Of a DNA stretch of 64,000 bases, positions 43,467-51,587 are shown in pieces. The notes under the pieces were generated by a model that ran no database searches, was not told where the DNA came from, and saw only the letters and a program-made list of their open reading frames with translations. A program made the translations under genes and the position numbers. This DNA is from PALSA-612 sp963742925 (lineage in GTDB: Bacteria > Actinomycetota > Thermoleophilia > Gaiellales > Gaiellaceae): assembly GCA_963742925.1 (NCBI GenBank), contig CAVUNV010000004.1:124001-188000 (forward strand). Reading direction: 5' to 3'. How positions within the stretch are numbered: position 1 is the stretch's first letter; the number at the start of each line of letters is the position of its first letter.

Positions 43467-43691
43467 GTGCCGGTCGAGATCCTTTACTGCCCCGTCTGAG
43501 ACGGCTATGACGAACGGGCCGCGAGTCTCGCGGCCGAGCTCCAGGCCGCCGGAATCCCGGCGTCTGCGATGAAGGGCGAGAAGTCGCAGTTCGACGTCGT
43601 CCGTGACGGCGAGACCGTCTTCTCCAAGCAGGACGTCGGCCGCTGGCCCGAGGAAGGCGAAGTGCTCCGCGCGTTGAAGGAACGCTCGTGA
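43467..43691 (+). CDS. selW: SelW/Rdx-family selenoprotein candidate (in-frame TGA read as Sec)
   Basis: 74 aa from GTG at 43467, with TGA at 43497-43499 (codon 11) that must be read through. The protein starts MPVEILYCPVUDGYDERAA, giving the CxxU redox motif at the position of the CxxC/CxxU of SelW/Rdx thioredoxin-like proteins. The rest matches the family: GEKSQFDVVRDGETVFSKQD and VGRWPEEGEVLRALKE. A hairpin starts 17 nt after the TGA. The stop overlaps the next gene's GTG by 4 bp. Gene callers miss it because of the TGA. A TGA/TGC base error is the alternative, but other errors in this sequence are indels. Confidence 0.82.
43517..43535 (+). promoter_or_regulatory. SECIS-like hairpin downstream of the TGA codon
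   Basis: GGCCGCGA (43517-43524), loop GTC (43525-43527), TCGCGGCC (43528-43535): 8 bp perfect stem, loop beginning with G. The loop begins 25 nt after the TGA, inside the 16-37-nt range given for bacterial SECIS elements. Confidence 0.6.
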
Positions 43692-44341
43692 AGCTCGCCG
43701 TCCTCGTCGTCGTCGCGCTGTTGACCGCCGGCCTTGCGACCGCGGCGAACCCGCGCGAGCCGAAGAAGGTGATCGTGCCGGCCGTCCAGGCGAAGGCCAA
43801 GGCCATGAACCTCAGGCTCTCCGATCTGCCGGCAGCCATGGGCTTCAAGGCGAAGCCGGGAAGCTCCGGCAACAGCGATCCTCGCTGCTCGTACTACAAC
43901 CCCGATCAGTCCGACCTGACGGAGAACGGCGACGCGAAGTCGCCGGAGTTCACGCTCACGAGCGGGTCGTTCATCTCGTCCAGTGCGTCCATCTTCAAGA
44001 CCGCGACCCAGGGACGGACCGCCTACGCCCGCGTCGTGCAGCCGAAGCTGCCGAACTGTCTCGCCGAGGTCTTCCGCAAGGGGGCCGCCCCGACCAAGGT
44101 CACGATCGTCTCCTCCAAGGAGATCCCCTTCCCCAAGCTCGCGGAGCGCTCGAACGCCTATCGCATCGTGGCCACCTTCACGTCGGGGTCCCAGAAGATC
44201 GCCGTCTACCTGGACGCCGTCCTCATGAACCGAGGGAAGGTCGACGCGATCATCTTCTTCGCCGGCATCGGGAACTTCTACAACTCCACCTTCGAGCAGA
44301 ACCTGGCGGCGATCGTCGCCGCCCGCACGAAGAACGCCTGA
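43688..44341 (+). CDS. Secreted protein of unknown function
   Basis: 217 aa from GTG overlapping the selW-like stop (GTGA). Signal peptide KLAVLVVVALLTAGLATAAN, then a soluble alpha/beta domain with two isolated Cys (RCSYYNPDQ and LPNCLAEVF) that could form a disulfide. The pattern DLPAAMGFKAKPGSSG ... YRIVATFTSGSQKIAVYLDA resembles the extracytoplasmic sensor-like domains often seen in actinobacterial lipoproteins, but no family is certain. Coupling to the SelW-like redox protein suggests a possible link to extracellular thiol status. Confidence 0.7.
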   Translation: MKLAVLVVVALLTAGLATAANPREPKKVIVPAVQAKAKAMNLRLSDLPAAMGFKAKPGSSGNSDPRCSYYNPDQSDLTENGDAKSPEFTLTSGSFISSSASIFKTATQGRTAYARVVQPKLPNCLAEVFRKGAAPTKVTIVSSKEIPFPKLAERSNAYRIVATFTSGSQKIAVYLDAVLMNRGKVDAIIFFAGIGNFYNSTFEQNLAAIVAARTKNA

Positions 44342-44345
44342 CCGG

Positions 44346-45294
44346 CTAGCGGAGCAGAAAGCCGAGCCCGAGCTCGTCCTGCGGCTCGAGCACGAACTCG
44401 TGCCGGCCGGTCAGGTGGGCCGAGCCCTCGACCTCGGTGACGACGGCCGGGATGCCGGCAACCTCGGTCTCGGCGACGATCCTGGCCCGGAACTCCGAGC
44501 CGACGATGCTCCGGTGCAGCAGCTCGTCCCCGACGCCGAGCCGGCCCTCCGCGGCCAGCAGCGCGAGCCGGGCCGAGGTGCCGCTGCCGCACGGCGAGCG
44601 GTCGACCTCCCCGTCGGCGAACACGGTGACGTTGCGCTGCGTGAAAGGCGGGCCGTCGCTCTCGTGCTGCCAGAAGATCACGCCGTAGACGTCTCGCAGC
44701 TCCGGCTCGAGCGGGTGCACGATCTCGCTTTCGGCCTCCAGCTCGGCCTTCACGGCGCGCCCGAGCTCGATCAGCCGCGGCAACTCACGCGGCTCGACGC
44801 GCTCCTCGACGCTCGCGTAGAAGGCCCCGCCGAAGCTCACGTTCTCCGAGTGGACGAAGGCCGGCACGTTGCGGAAGCGGACGGAGCGCACGTCGCCACC
44901 CTCGACCCGCGCCCAGGTCTCGAGCCGCCCCGACGGCACGTCCACCACGACGTGCGTCTCGGGCTCACGCGCCTCGATCCGCCCGCTCTCGATCGCCCAC
45001 GTCACGAGCGCGATCGTCCCGTGCCCGCAGGCCGTCGAGTAGCCCGCGTTGTGAAAGAAGACGACGCCGAGGTCGGCACCGTCGTCCTCGGGCTCGGTGA
45101 CGAAGCATCCGTACATGTCGGCGTGGCCGCGCGGCTCGTGGACGAGCAGCTTGCGGACGTCGTCGAGGTGCGAAGCGGCGAAGCGGCGCTGGTCGAGGAT
45201 CGTGCGGCCCTCGAGCTGGCTCGACTCCGCCCGTGACGATCCGGAACGGCTCGCCCGCGGTGTGGTAGTCGACCGTCTCGATCCGCAGGCTCAA
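44346..45294 (-). CDS. Proline racemase / 4-hydroxyproline epimerase family enzyme (one frame break)
   Basis: PLP-independent racemase. N-terminus SLRIETVDYHTAGEPFRIVT, then a frame break near 45225-45235; the frame resumes as SSQLEGRTILDQRRFAASHL. Both catalytic Cys regions are present: STACGHGTIALVTWA and RSPCGSGTSARLALL. The C-terminus reads GSAHLTGRHEFVLEPQDELG. Retention of both Cys argues for racemase/epimerase rather than hydroxyproline dehydratase. About 316 aa. It converges with the secreted protein gene, only 4 bp apart. Confidence 0.85.
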
Positions 45295-45304
45295 CGACCG
45301 GTGC

Positions 45305-46075
45305 TCAACGGCCCTTGAACTGCGGCGGGCGCTTCTCGCGGAAAGCGGTCACGCCCTCCATGAAGTCCTCGGAGCCGGTCAACACCGTCTGCAGCTGCGC
45401 CTCGAGCTCGAGCTGCTCCTCGAGTGTCCCGAGCTGCGCCTGATCGAAGAGGCGCTTCGTCATCGCAATCGCCATCGTCGGCGCAGCGGCGTAGTTGGCC
45501 GCGAGCCCCGACGCCTGCGCCGACAGCCCGTCGTCCGGGACGACGGCCGACACGAGCCCCCACTGGAGCGCCTCCGCCGCCGAGAGCTTCCGGTTCGACG
45601 TCATCCACTCGAAGGCGCGCGCCTGGCCGAGCAGGCGGCAGACGGCGAACGAGCCGCCCGCGTCGGGGACGAGCCCGATCCCCACGAAGCCCGGGATGAA
45701 GCTCGCCGACTCGGCGGCGATACGCAGGTCGCATGCGCAGGCGAGCGAGACGCCGGCGCCCGCGCAGGGCCCGTTGACGGCCGCGATCACCGGCTTCTCG
45801 AGCGCCCGGATCGCCAGCACGTTCGGGTGGTAGGTCGCGCGCAGCATGTCGCCGGTGTTGCCGGGGTGCTCGTCGAACTCGCGGAGATCCTGGCCGGCGC
45901 AGAACCCGCGCCCGGCCCCCGTGATCACGACGGCGCGCACCTCGGGGTCGCGCGCCTCTTTGAGCCCGGCCGCGAGGCCACGATGCATCGCCCCGTTGAA
46001 GGCGTTGAGCGCGTCGGGGCGGTTCAGCGTCAGCGTCAGCACCGCCCCGTCCCGGGTGACCTCGACCTCGGCCAT
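45305..46075 (-). CDS. Enoyl-CoA hydratase/isomerase, PaaG-like
   Basis: 256 aa crotonase. Oxyanion-hole segments are ITGAGRGFCAGQDLREFDEH and NGPCAGAGVSLACACDLRIA, with PGFVGIGLVPDAGGSF after them. GAGRGFCAGQDL and the C-terminal TAFREKRPPQFKGR resemble PaaG (oxepin-CoA-forming isomerase), which fits the presence of paaABCD at 29 kb, though it is not in that operon. ATG at 46073-46075; a longer reading into the repeat element upstream is rejected. Confidence 0.85.
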   Translation of the reverse strand: MAEVEVTRDGAVLTLTLNRPDALNAFNGAMHRGLAAGLKEARDPEVRAVVITGAGRGFCAGQDLREFDEHPGNTGDMLRATYHPNVLAIRALEKPVIAAVNGPCAGAGVSLACACDLRIAAESASFIPGFVGIGLVPDAGGSFAVCRLLGQARAFEWMTSNRKLSAAEALQWGLVSAVVPDDGLSAQASGLAANYAAAPTMAIAMTKRLFDQAQLGTLEEQLELEAQLQTVLTGSEDFMEGVTAFREKRPPQFKGR

Positions 46076-46087
46076 CGCCGCGGAGCC

Positions 46088-46150
46088 TACTTCACGTGGG
46101 GGAAACGGCCGGTTTCCCCCACGAGCCCCCTTCCCTTCGGGTTCGCGTCC
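46088..46150. repeat. Dispersed element family A, copy 3 (opposite orientation)
   Basis: Core hairpin GTGGGGGAAAC (46096-46106), loop GGCCG, GTTTCCCCCAC (46112-46122), then GAGCCCCCTTCCCTTCGGGT, the reverse-complement equivalent of the flank in copies 1 and 2. Relative to those, two stem pairs differ, with both partners changed, so pairing is kept. It lies upstream of the enoyl-CoA hydratase gene, with a further GC-rich hairpin near 46160-46195. Confidence 0.8.
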
Positions 46151-46271
46151 CCAACGGCCCGAGCTGCGCCGCGGCGAAGCCACGGCTCCGCGGCGATTGG
46201 CCCCGTATGGCGATCGGATACCGCCACCGCTGGCGAGGTGCCGGCCGAGCCGCAGACCCGAGGGTCAGCTC

Positions 46272-46616
46272 CTAACGGCCTTTCGCCCGCAGGCGTACGA
46301 GGGCGATCCGCCCGAACGTGAGGATCGCGGCGACGGCGACGATCTGGGCTCCGAGCACGAGCCGCTCGATCTTCATCGCCGGCTTCCACTCGACTCCGTC
46401 GTCCGTGATCACCCAGGCGCCGACCGGCCGGGCCATGAGGCCGAAGCCGCTTCCGCCGCCCTCGCCCTGCTCGCTCTTGCCGTCGCCGCCGCCTGCTCCT
46501 CCGCGCACCAATGCGGCCGGGACGACGGTGATGCCGTTGCGCTCGATCGGGTCACCGTAGACCCGCTTCGCGGTCATCGCGTCGCGCGCCTCGCTGATCA
46601 GCTGCTGCACGTCCAT
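46272..46616 (-). CDS. GerW/YtfJ-family protein
   Basis: 114 aa. DVQQLISEARDAMTAKRVYG, then GDPIERNGITVVPAALVRGG and a Gly-rich stretch, then RPVGAWVITDDGVEWKPAM, all typical of the GerW (sporulation protein YtfJ) family, found widely outside spore formers. A C-terminal hydrophobic helix (LVLGAQIVAVAAILTFG) is present. The ATG at 46614-46616 is fixed by a perfect AAGGAGGT ribosome site. Role unknown in non-sporulating bacteria. Confidence 0.85.
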   Translation of the reverse strand: MDVQQLISEARDAMTAKRVYGDPIERNGITVVPAALVRGGAGGGDGKSEQGEGGGSGFGLMARPVGAWVITDDGVEWKPAMKIERLVLGAQIVAVAAILTFGRIALVRLRAKGR

Positions 46617-46709
46617 GTGACCTCCTTTCCCCCCGATCATGCGCCCTCACGGCCGCCGCCGCATCGGGAGAAATTCCCGACTGCACCACGGCTGCTAGCG
46701 TGGCCCGCC

Positions 46710-47687
46710 ATGGCGCACCTGACGCTGATCTCGAGCGGCCCGGACCCTGCGGACGAGGCACCGCTCGACGCCTACTCGCGCGTCGTGACCGAGGTCGCCG
46801 AGCGACTCGCGCCCTCGGTGGCGAACCTGCGCGTCTCGCGGCGCCTCCGCGGGCGGCGCGTGGACGGCGGCGGGAGCGGCGTCGTGATCACTCCCGACGG
46901 CTTCATGCTCACCTCGGCGCACGTCGTCGAGCGGGTCGAGACGGGTATCGCGTCGTTCGTGGACGGACGCGAGCTCGAGATCGAGGTCGTCGGCACCGAC
47001 GCGCTGTCGGATCTGGCCGTGCTCCGCACCCGCGACGACACGCTCGAGCCGGCCGAGCTCGGAGACGCCGAGAATCTCCGCGTGGGACAGCTCGTCGTCG
47101 CGATCGGCAATCCGCACGGCTTCGGAAGCTCGATCACGGCCGGCGTCGTCTCGGCGCTCGGGCGCTCGCTGCCGACGCGCCGCGGCCGGGTCGTCGAGAG
47201 CGTCATCCAGACCGACGCGGCGCTCAACCCGGGCAATTCGGGCGGCGCACTCGCCGACGGCAACGGCCGCGTGGTCGGGATCAACACCGCTGTCGCGGGG
47301 GTCGGGCTCGGGCTCGCGGTGCCGATCAACCCGACCACCCGCGGCATCGTGGCCGCGCTGATGCACGAGGGCCGCGTGCGCCGTGCTTATCTGGGGCTCG
47401 CCGGCGGTTCCAGGCCGCTGCCACCTCGCCTGGCGGCCCGGCTCGGGCGCCGGAGCGCAGTCGAGGTCGTGGAGATCGTCGAGGGCAGCCCCGCGGCGCT
47501 TGCCGGATTGCGTCCCGAGGATCTGATCGTCGCGCTCGACGGGTCCGAGGTGCACGGTGTCGACGACATTCAGCGGTTGATGACGGCGGAGCGGATCGGC
47601 GAGACCGCCACCGCCACCGTCTTCCGCCAGGATCGGGAGCTGCTAGTCCCGCTCGTCCCGATCGAGCTCGACGAGGACGGCCAGTGA
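46710..47687 (+). CDS. HtrA/DegP-type trypsin-like serine protease with PDZ domain
   Basis: 325 aa. Catalytic triad H71 (LTSAHVVE), D101 (ALSDLAVL), S177 (NPGNSGGAL), then a PDZ domain at about 230-315 (VVEIVEGSPAALAGLRPEDL). Unlike usual HtrA proteins it has neither signal peptide nor membrane anchor at the N-terminus (MAHLTLISSGPDPADEAPLD), so it may be cytoplasmic or anchored by a partner. ATG at 46710. The next small ORF overlaps by 4 bp. Confidence 0.88.
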   Translation: MAHLTLISSGPDPADEAPLDAYSRVVTEVAERLAPSVANLRVSRRLRGRRVDGGGSGVVITPDGFMLTSAHVVERVETGIASFVDGRELEIEVVGTDALSDLAVLRTRDDTLEPAELGDAENLRVGQLVVAIGNPHGFGSSITAGVVSALGRSLPTRRGRVVESVIQTDAALNPGNSGGALADGNGRVVGINTAVAGVGLGLAVPINPTTRGIVAALMHEGRVRRAYLGLAGGSRPLPPRLAARLGRRSAVEVVEIVEGSPAALAGLRPEDLIVALDGSEVHGVDDIQRLMTAERIGETATATVFRQDRELLVPLVPIELDEDGQ

Positions 47688-47794
47688 GCAGAATCGGCCG
47701 GCGCACAGAACGGGCCTTCCTCGGCGCCGTGATGGCGGTGCTCGCGTTCCTGGTGGAGCGCCGCGTGCTGCGCGCGATCAAGCGCAGCCGCTAG
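47684..47794 (+). CDS. Small basic protein (36 aa) coupled to HtrA
   Basis: GTG at 47684 overlaps the HtrA stop (GTGA) and the ORF runs to TAG at 47792-47794: MSRIGRRTERAFLGAVMAVL then AFLVERRVLRAIKRSR. A short hydrophobic core flanked by Arg clusters suggests a membrane-associated peptide that could anchor or regulate the coupled protease. Small size limits certainty. Confidence 0.5.
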   Translation: MSRIGRRTERAFLGAVMAVLAFLVERRVLRAIKRSR

Positions 47795-49392
47795 CGCTTT
47801 CCTCCGCGGGGCCAGATGTAGTCCGCGATCAGCAGCCCGCTGAGCACCGCGGCGGCGATGCCCATCGTCGTTCCCAGCCAGTCCGGCGCCGAGGCCGAGG
47901 AAGCGGCGAAGCCCGTGGCGACGATGGCAGCCGACGCCCCGGCGGCCAGCACGAGTCGCCGCACCGAGCGTCGGATCGTCGTGTCGAGCGAGGAGATCGC
48001 CGGCATGTCGACCACGAGCCGCTGGCCCGGGCGCGCACCGACCATCCGCTCGGCCGCCTGCACGAACCGCCGGACCCGGAGCGTCACCTTCTGCGTCTCG
48101 TAGAAGAGGCGGGTCGGGTCGGCCGAATGCCGCACGCGCTCGGCCATCATCTTCAGCACGAACGTGCCGACGACGGAGAGCGGATCGAGGTCCGGGTCGA
48201 GGGTCGTCGCGGCGAGCTGCATCTGCGCCAGCGCCTTGCCGGTCAGCGCCAGCGCTGCGGGCAGACGGATGTCGTGGCGGGCCGCGACCTGCGTGATCCC
48301 CTGCATCAGCGGGCCGAGCTCGATGTCCTGGAGCGCCTGGCCGCGGACGCCCGCGAACAGATGCGAGATCTCGGACTGGAACTGCTGCAGGTCGATGTCC
48401 GGCCAGCGGTCGCCGCTCGAGAGCGACAGCACGATCTCGGCCACGAACGCGTCGTCGCCCTGCCAGAACGCGGTGACGAGCAGCAGCATCTGTTCGCGTA
48501 GCTGCGCGTCGAGCTCGCCGACCATCCCGCAGTCGAGGAAGTAGATCTTCCCCTCCGACCAGAGCAGGTTGCCGGGATGCGGGTCGGCGTGGAAGAAGCC
48601 GTCGATGAGGATCTGCCGGTAGTACGACTCGATCAGCTGCCGGGCCGCCTTGCGCCGTTCCGGGTCCTCCGGCGCATCGCGGACGTTGACGCCGTCGATG
48701 AAGTCGAGCACGAGCAGGCGCTGGCTCGAGATCTGCGGTAGGTGGTCCGGGACGGCGAGCCGCGAGTACGGCTTCAGCACCTCGCGGAGACGGACGATGT
48801 TCGCGGCTTCCATGCGGAAGTCCAGCTCCCGGTAGAGCGAGTCGGAGAGGTGGCGGATGACGGCCGGGATGTCGACCAGCTTCCGCAGGCCCGGCCGGTT
48901 CTCGGCCTTGCTCGCGAACAGCTCGAGGAGGCCGAGGTCGCGCATGATGTCGACCCGTGCACCGCGCCGCTGCACCTTGACGACGACCTTCTGGCCGGTC
49001 TCCAGCGTCGCCACGTGCACCTGGCCGATCGTCCCGGCTGCGAGCGGCTCGGGCTCGATCGACTCGAACACGTCCTCCCAGGGCACGCCCAGCTCCTCCT
49101 CCATCACGGAGACGACGTCCGACTCGCTCATCGGCGTGACCTTGTCCTGCAGCGTCGCCAGCTCGTCGATGAACTCGGGCGGCAGCAGGTCGGGACGCGT
49201 GGAGAGGATCTGGCCGAGCTTGCAGAAGGTGGGGCCGAGCTCCTCGAGCGCCATGCGCAGGTTGCGCGCACGCTCGCGCAGCGGGACGTCGGCGGAGCCG
49301 CGCTCGCGCAGCCCGTATTTCGCGACGACGCGCCCGATCTCGGCCGCCCGGCCGAGCAAACGGTCTTCGCCGGCGTCCTTGCTCGGCGTCAA
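47791..49392 (-). CDS. ABC1/UbiB-family atypical kinase
   Basis: 533 aa. Family motifs: FCKLGQILSTRPDLLPPEF (KxGQ), LAAGTIGQVHVATL, KVVVKVQRRG (Lys), DGFFHADPHPGNLL and YFLDCGMVG (DFG-like). Two C-terminal membrane helices (about 480-525) as in UbiB/ADCK proteins. Implicated in isoprenoid quinone synthesis or lipid homeostasis; the menaquinone genes are far off in this window, so the link is only by family. TTG start at 49390-49392 overlaps the stop of the stress-protein gene (TTGA). Confidence 0.9.
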   Translation of the reverse strand: MTPSKDAGEDRLLGRAAEIGRVVAKYGLRERGSADVPLRERARNLRMALEELGPTFCKLGQILSTRPDLLPPEFIDELATLQDKVTPMSESDVVSVMEEELGVPWEDVFESIEPEPLAAGTIGQVHVATLETGQKVVVKVQRRGARVDIMRDLGLLELFASKAENRPGLRKLVDIPAVIRHLSDSLYRELDFRMEAANIVRLREVLKPYSRLAVPDHLPQISSQRLLVLDFIDGVNVRDAPEDPERRKAARQLIESYYRQILIDGFFHADPHPGNLLWSEGKIYFLDCGMVGELDAQLREQMLLLVTAFWQGDDAFVAEIVLSLSSGDRWPDIDLQQFQSEISHLFAGVRGQALQDIELGPLMQGITQVAARHDIRLPAALALTGKALAQMQLAATTLDPDLDPLSVVGTFVLKMMAERVRHSADPTRLFYETQKVTLRVRRFVQAAERMVGARPGQRLVVDMPAISSLDTTIRRSVRRLVLAAGASAAIVATGFAASSASAPDWLGTTMGIAAAVLSGLLIADYIWPRGGKR

Positions 49393-49835
49393 CGGAAGAA
49401 CCGGCGCTTCTTCTCGGTCTGCTCCTCGACGCGCTGCATGGTGTTGACGATCACCACCGTCCGGCGCGTGCCGTGAGAGACGCGGTTCGGCACGTTTCCG
49501 AGCAGGAACTCCTTGCGGCCGCTCATGCCGACGTTGCCGACCACGACCACGTCGACGTCCTCGGTCTCGGCGGCCTCGATGATCGCCTTGGCGGGATCGT
49601 CGCCGACGACGACCGTGCCGAAGCCGTGGTCTCCGGCCAGCTCACGTGCGTGTCGAACGAGATCCTCGGTCATCGCCACGCTCGTCGTGGCGGGCGGAAT
49701 GACGACCTGCACCAGGACGAGGTCCGCCCCGAAGCGCGTCGCCATCTCCGCGGCGAATCGGACCGCCACCTCGGCCGTCTCCGAGCGGTCCGTGGCGACG
49801 AGCACACGGCGGACCATCGACGCGTTGGCCTTCAC
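49389..49835 (-). CDS. Universal stress protein (UspA family)
   Basis: 148 aa. VRRVLVATDRSETAEVAVRF at the start and the ATP-binding-type motif VVVVGNVGMSGRKEFLLGNV (GxxGxxx...G, then NRVSHGTRRTVVIVN). GTG start at 49833-49835 preceded by GAGAGG. Translationally coupled to the UbiB-like kinase downstream, suggesting a stress-linked membrane role. Confidence 0.9.
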   Translation of the reverse strand: MKANASMVRRVLVATDRSETAEVAVRFAAEMATRFGADLVLVQVVIPPATTSVAMTEDLVRHARELAGDHGFGTVVVGDDPAKAIIEAAETEDVDVVVVGNVGMSGRKEFLLGNVPNRVSHGTRRTVVIVNTMQRVEEQTEKKRRFFR

Positions 49836-49898
49836 AGTTCCTCTCTTCCCGTCAGGCGCATCCCGTGATTCTCGCGCACGCCGATGGACGGTGCCGAA

Positions 49899-50684
49899 TC
49901 AGCGATCGTCGAACTCCGGCGGGCGCTTCTCCACGAAGGCGCTCAGCCCCTCCTTCGCGTCCTCCGACGCGAAGGCAAGGTAGAGGACGCGGCGCTCGTA
50001 ATCGAGCCCCAGCGACAGCGGCCCCTCGTAGGCAGCGTTGACCGCCTCCTTCGCGAGCCGGTTCGCGATCGGCCCCTTGGCGGCGATGTCGGACGCCACC
50101 CTCTTCGCCTCGTCGAGCCACGCCTCCCGCGCGACGACCCGCGCCACCAGGCCGGCGGCGAGCGCCTCGCGCGCCGAGAGCAGCCGGCCCGAGAGGATCA
50201 CGTCCATGGCGAGCGCCTTGCCTACTGCATGGGTGAGTCGCTGCGTCGCGCCGGCTCCGGGCAGGATCCCGAGGCCGGTCTCCGGCTGGCCGAAGACGGC
50301 CGACTCGGACGCGACGATCAGGTCGCAGCTCATGGCGAGCTCGCATCCGCCGCCCAGGCAGTAGCCGGACACGGCGGCGACGAGCGGCGTGCGGACGGAG
50401 CGGATCGCGTCCCAGCGCTCGATCCGCTTCGCCGCGTACATGTCCATCGCGGACGCGGTCGCCATCTCCCCGATGTCTGCGCCGGCCGCGAACGCGCGCG
50501 CCGAGCCGCCGAGGACGATGCAGCGAACGTCCCGGTCGTCGTCGAGAGCCCGCAGCGCATCGGCCAGCTCGCCCATCAGCTCCCCGTTCAGCGCGTTCAA
50601 CCGGTCGGGCCGGTTGAGGAGCACCGTGGCGATCCGGCGATCCGGCTCGCGCTCGACGAGGACGAGCGACGCCGGCTCAGCCAT
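49899..50684 (-). CDS. Enoyl-CoA hydratase family protein
   Basis: 261 aa crotonase fold. VLGGSARAFAAGADIGEMAT and SGYCLGGGCELAMSCDLIVA form the oxyanion hole and CoA site; GQPETGLGILPGAGATQRL carries the catalytic Glu positions (E in GxPExxLG and following). Typical short-chain enoyl-CoA hydratase ending FVEKRPPEFDDR. ATG at 50682-50684 lies 8 bp inside the preceding crotonase gene, so both are made together. Confidence 0.88.
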   Translation of the reverse strand: MAEPASLVLVEREPDRRIATVLLNRPDRLNALNGELMGELADALRALDDDRDVRCIVLGGSARAFAAGADIGEMATASAMDMYAAKRIERWDAIRSVRTPLVAAVSGYCLGGGCELAMSCDLIVASESAVFGQPETGLGILPGAGATQRLTHAVGKALAMDVILSGRLLSAREALAAGLVARVVAREAWLDEAKRVASDIAAKGPIANRLAKEAVNAAYEGPLSLGLDYERRVLYLAFASEDAKEGLSAFVEKRPPEFDDR

Positions 50685-51495
50685 CGCGTTTCTTCTCGAC
50701 GAAGCTCCGCACGGCGCCCTGCGCCTCGTCCCCGAGCATCGACAGGGCGAGCCAGTCGCGGGCGTGGTTGACGGTCTCGTGCCAGGACAGGTCACGCCAG
50801 AAGTTGAGCTGCTGCTTGGCATAGCGGGTCGTCTGCGGCAGCTTGGCCGCGAGCCTGGTCGCCAGGTCGTCGACGGTCGCATCGAGCTCGGCGGTGGGAA
50901 CCGCACGGTTGACGAGACCCCACGCCACCGCCTGCGCGGCCGGGATCTCCTCGCAGAGGAGGACGATCTCGCGCGCCCGCCGCTCCCCGACCATGATCGG
51001 CAGCCATTGCGTCGCGCCCCCGGCCGGGACGGATCCGTGCTCGAGCCCGACGTGGCGGATGTAGGCGTCGTCGACCATCACGGCCAGATCGCACGCCATC
51101 TGCAGCTCGTTGCCGCCGCCGACGCAGATGCCGTTGATCCGCGCCAGCGTCGGCTTGCCGATCTCCCTGAGCTTGTCGTGGGCGTCCTTGAAGGCGCCGA
51201 ACCACTTCCAGTACGCAGACGGGTTGCCGAGGTAGTCCGCCTGCCACTCCTTCAGGTCGGCGCCGACGCAGAAGGCCCGTCCCGCACCCGTCACGACAAC
51301 GACGCGGATCTCGTCGTCCCAGGACGCGTCCTCGGCGGCACGCGCGAGCTCGCGGAGCATGCGGAAGTCGAATGCGTTCAGCCGCTCGGGCCGGTTCAGC
51401 GTGATCGTCGCCCGCGGAGGCGTCTTGTCGTAGACGATGCGCTCGAAGCCGAGCTCGCCGGGCGCTCGCGGGATGGGTGCAGATGGTTCCGTCAC
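50677..51495 (-). CDS. Crotonase-fold enzyme resembling ring-opening 6-oxocyclohexenecarbonyl-CoA hydrolase
   Basis: 272 aa from GTG. Crotonase core: VTGAGRAFCVGADLKEW, ARINGICVGGGNELQMACDL. Segments YLGNPSAYWKWFGAFKDAHD and GLEHGSVPAGGATQWLPIMV are closer to Oah/BamA-type hydrolases of anaerobic benzoyl-CoA metabolism than to ordinary hydratases, though the protein is shorter than BamA (about 380 aa). It could equally be an uncharacterised enoyl-CoA hydratase. Operon with the hydratase downstream. Confidence 0.7.
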   Translation of the reverse strand: MTEPSAPIPRAPGELGFERIVYDKTPPRATITLNRPERLNAFDFRMLRELARAAEDASWDDEIRVVVVTGAGRAFCVGADLKEWQADYLGNPSAYWKWFGAFKDAHDKLREIGKPTLARINGICVGGGNELQMACDLAVMVDDAYIRHVGLEHGSVPAGGATQWLPIMVGERRAREIVLLCEEIPAAQAVAWGLVNRAVPTAELDATVDDLATRLAAKLPQTTRYAKQQLNFWRDLSWHETVNHARDWLALSMLGDEAQGAVRSFVEKKRDG

Positions 51496-51587
51496 CGGAG
51501 ACCGCGAGCCTAGTCGCTGGGGCCTGACCGATGTCGGAGCCGCCCTTACCCCGCGCAAGTGCGCCTGCAGCCTGGCAGGGTCTGGCG

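Noticed and set aside
43467..43691. The selW-like frame as a pseudogene with a premature stop
   Set aside because: The single TGA falls exactly at the redox CxxU site, the rest of the frame is intact, and a SECIS-like hairpin follows. Sec insertion is the simpler reading.
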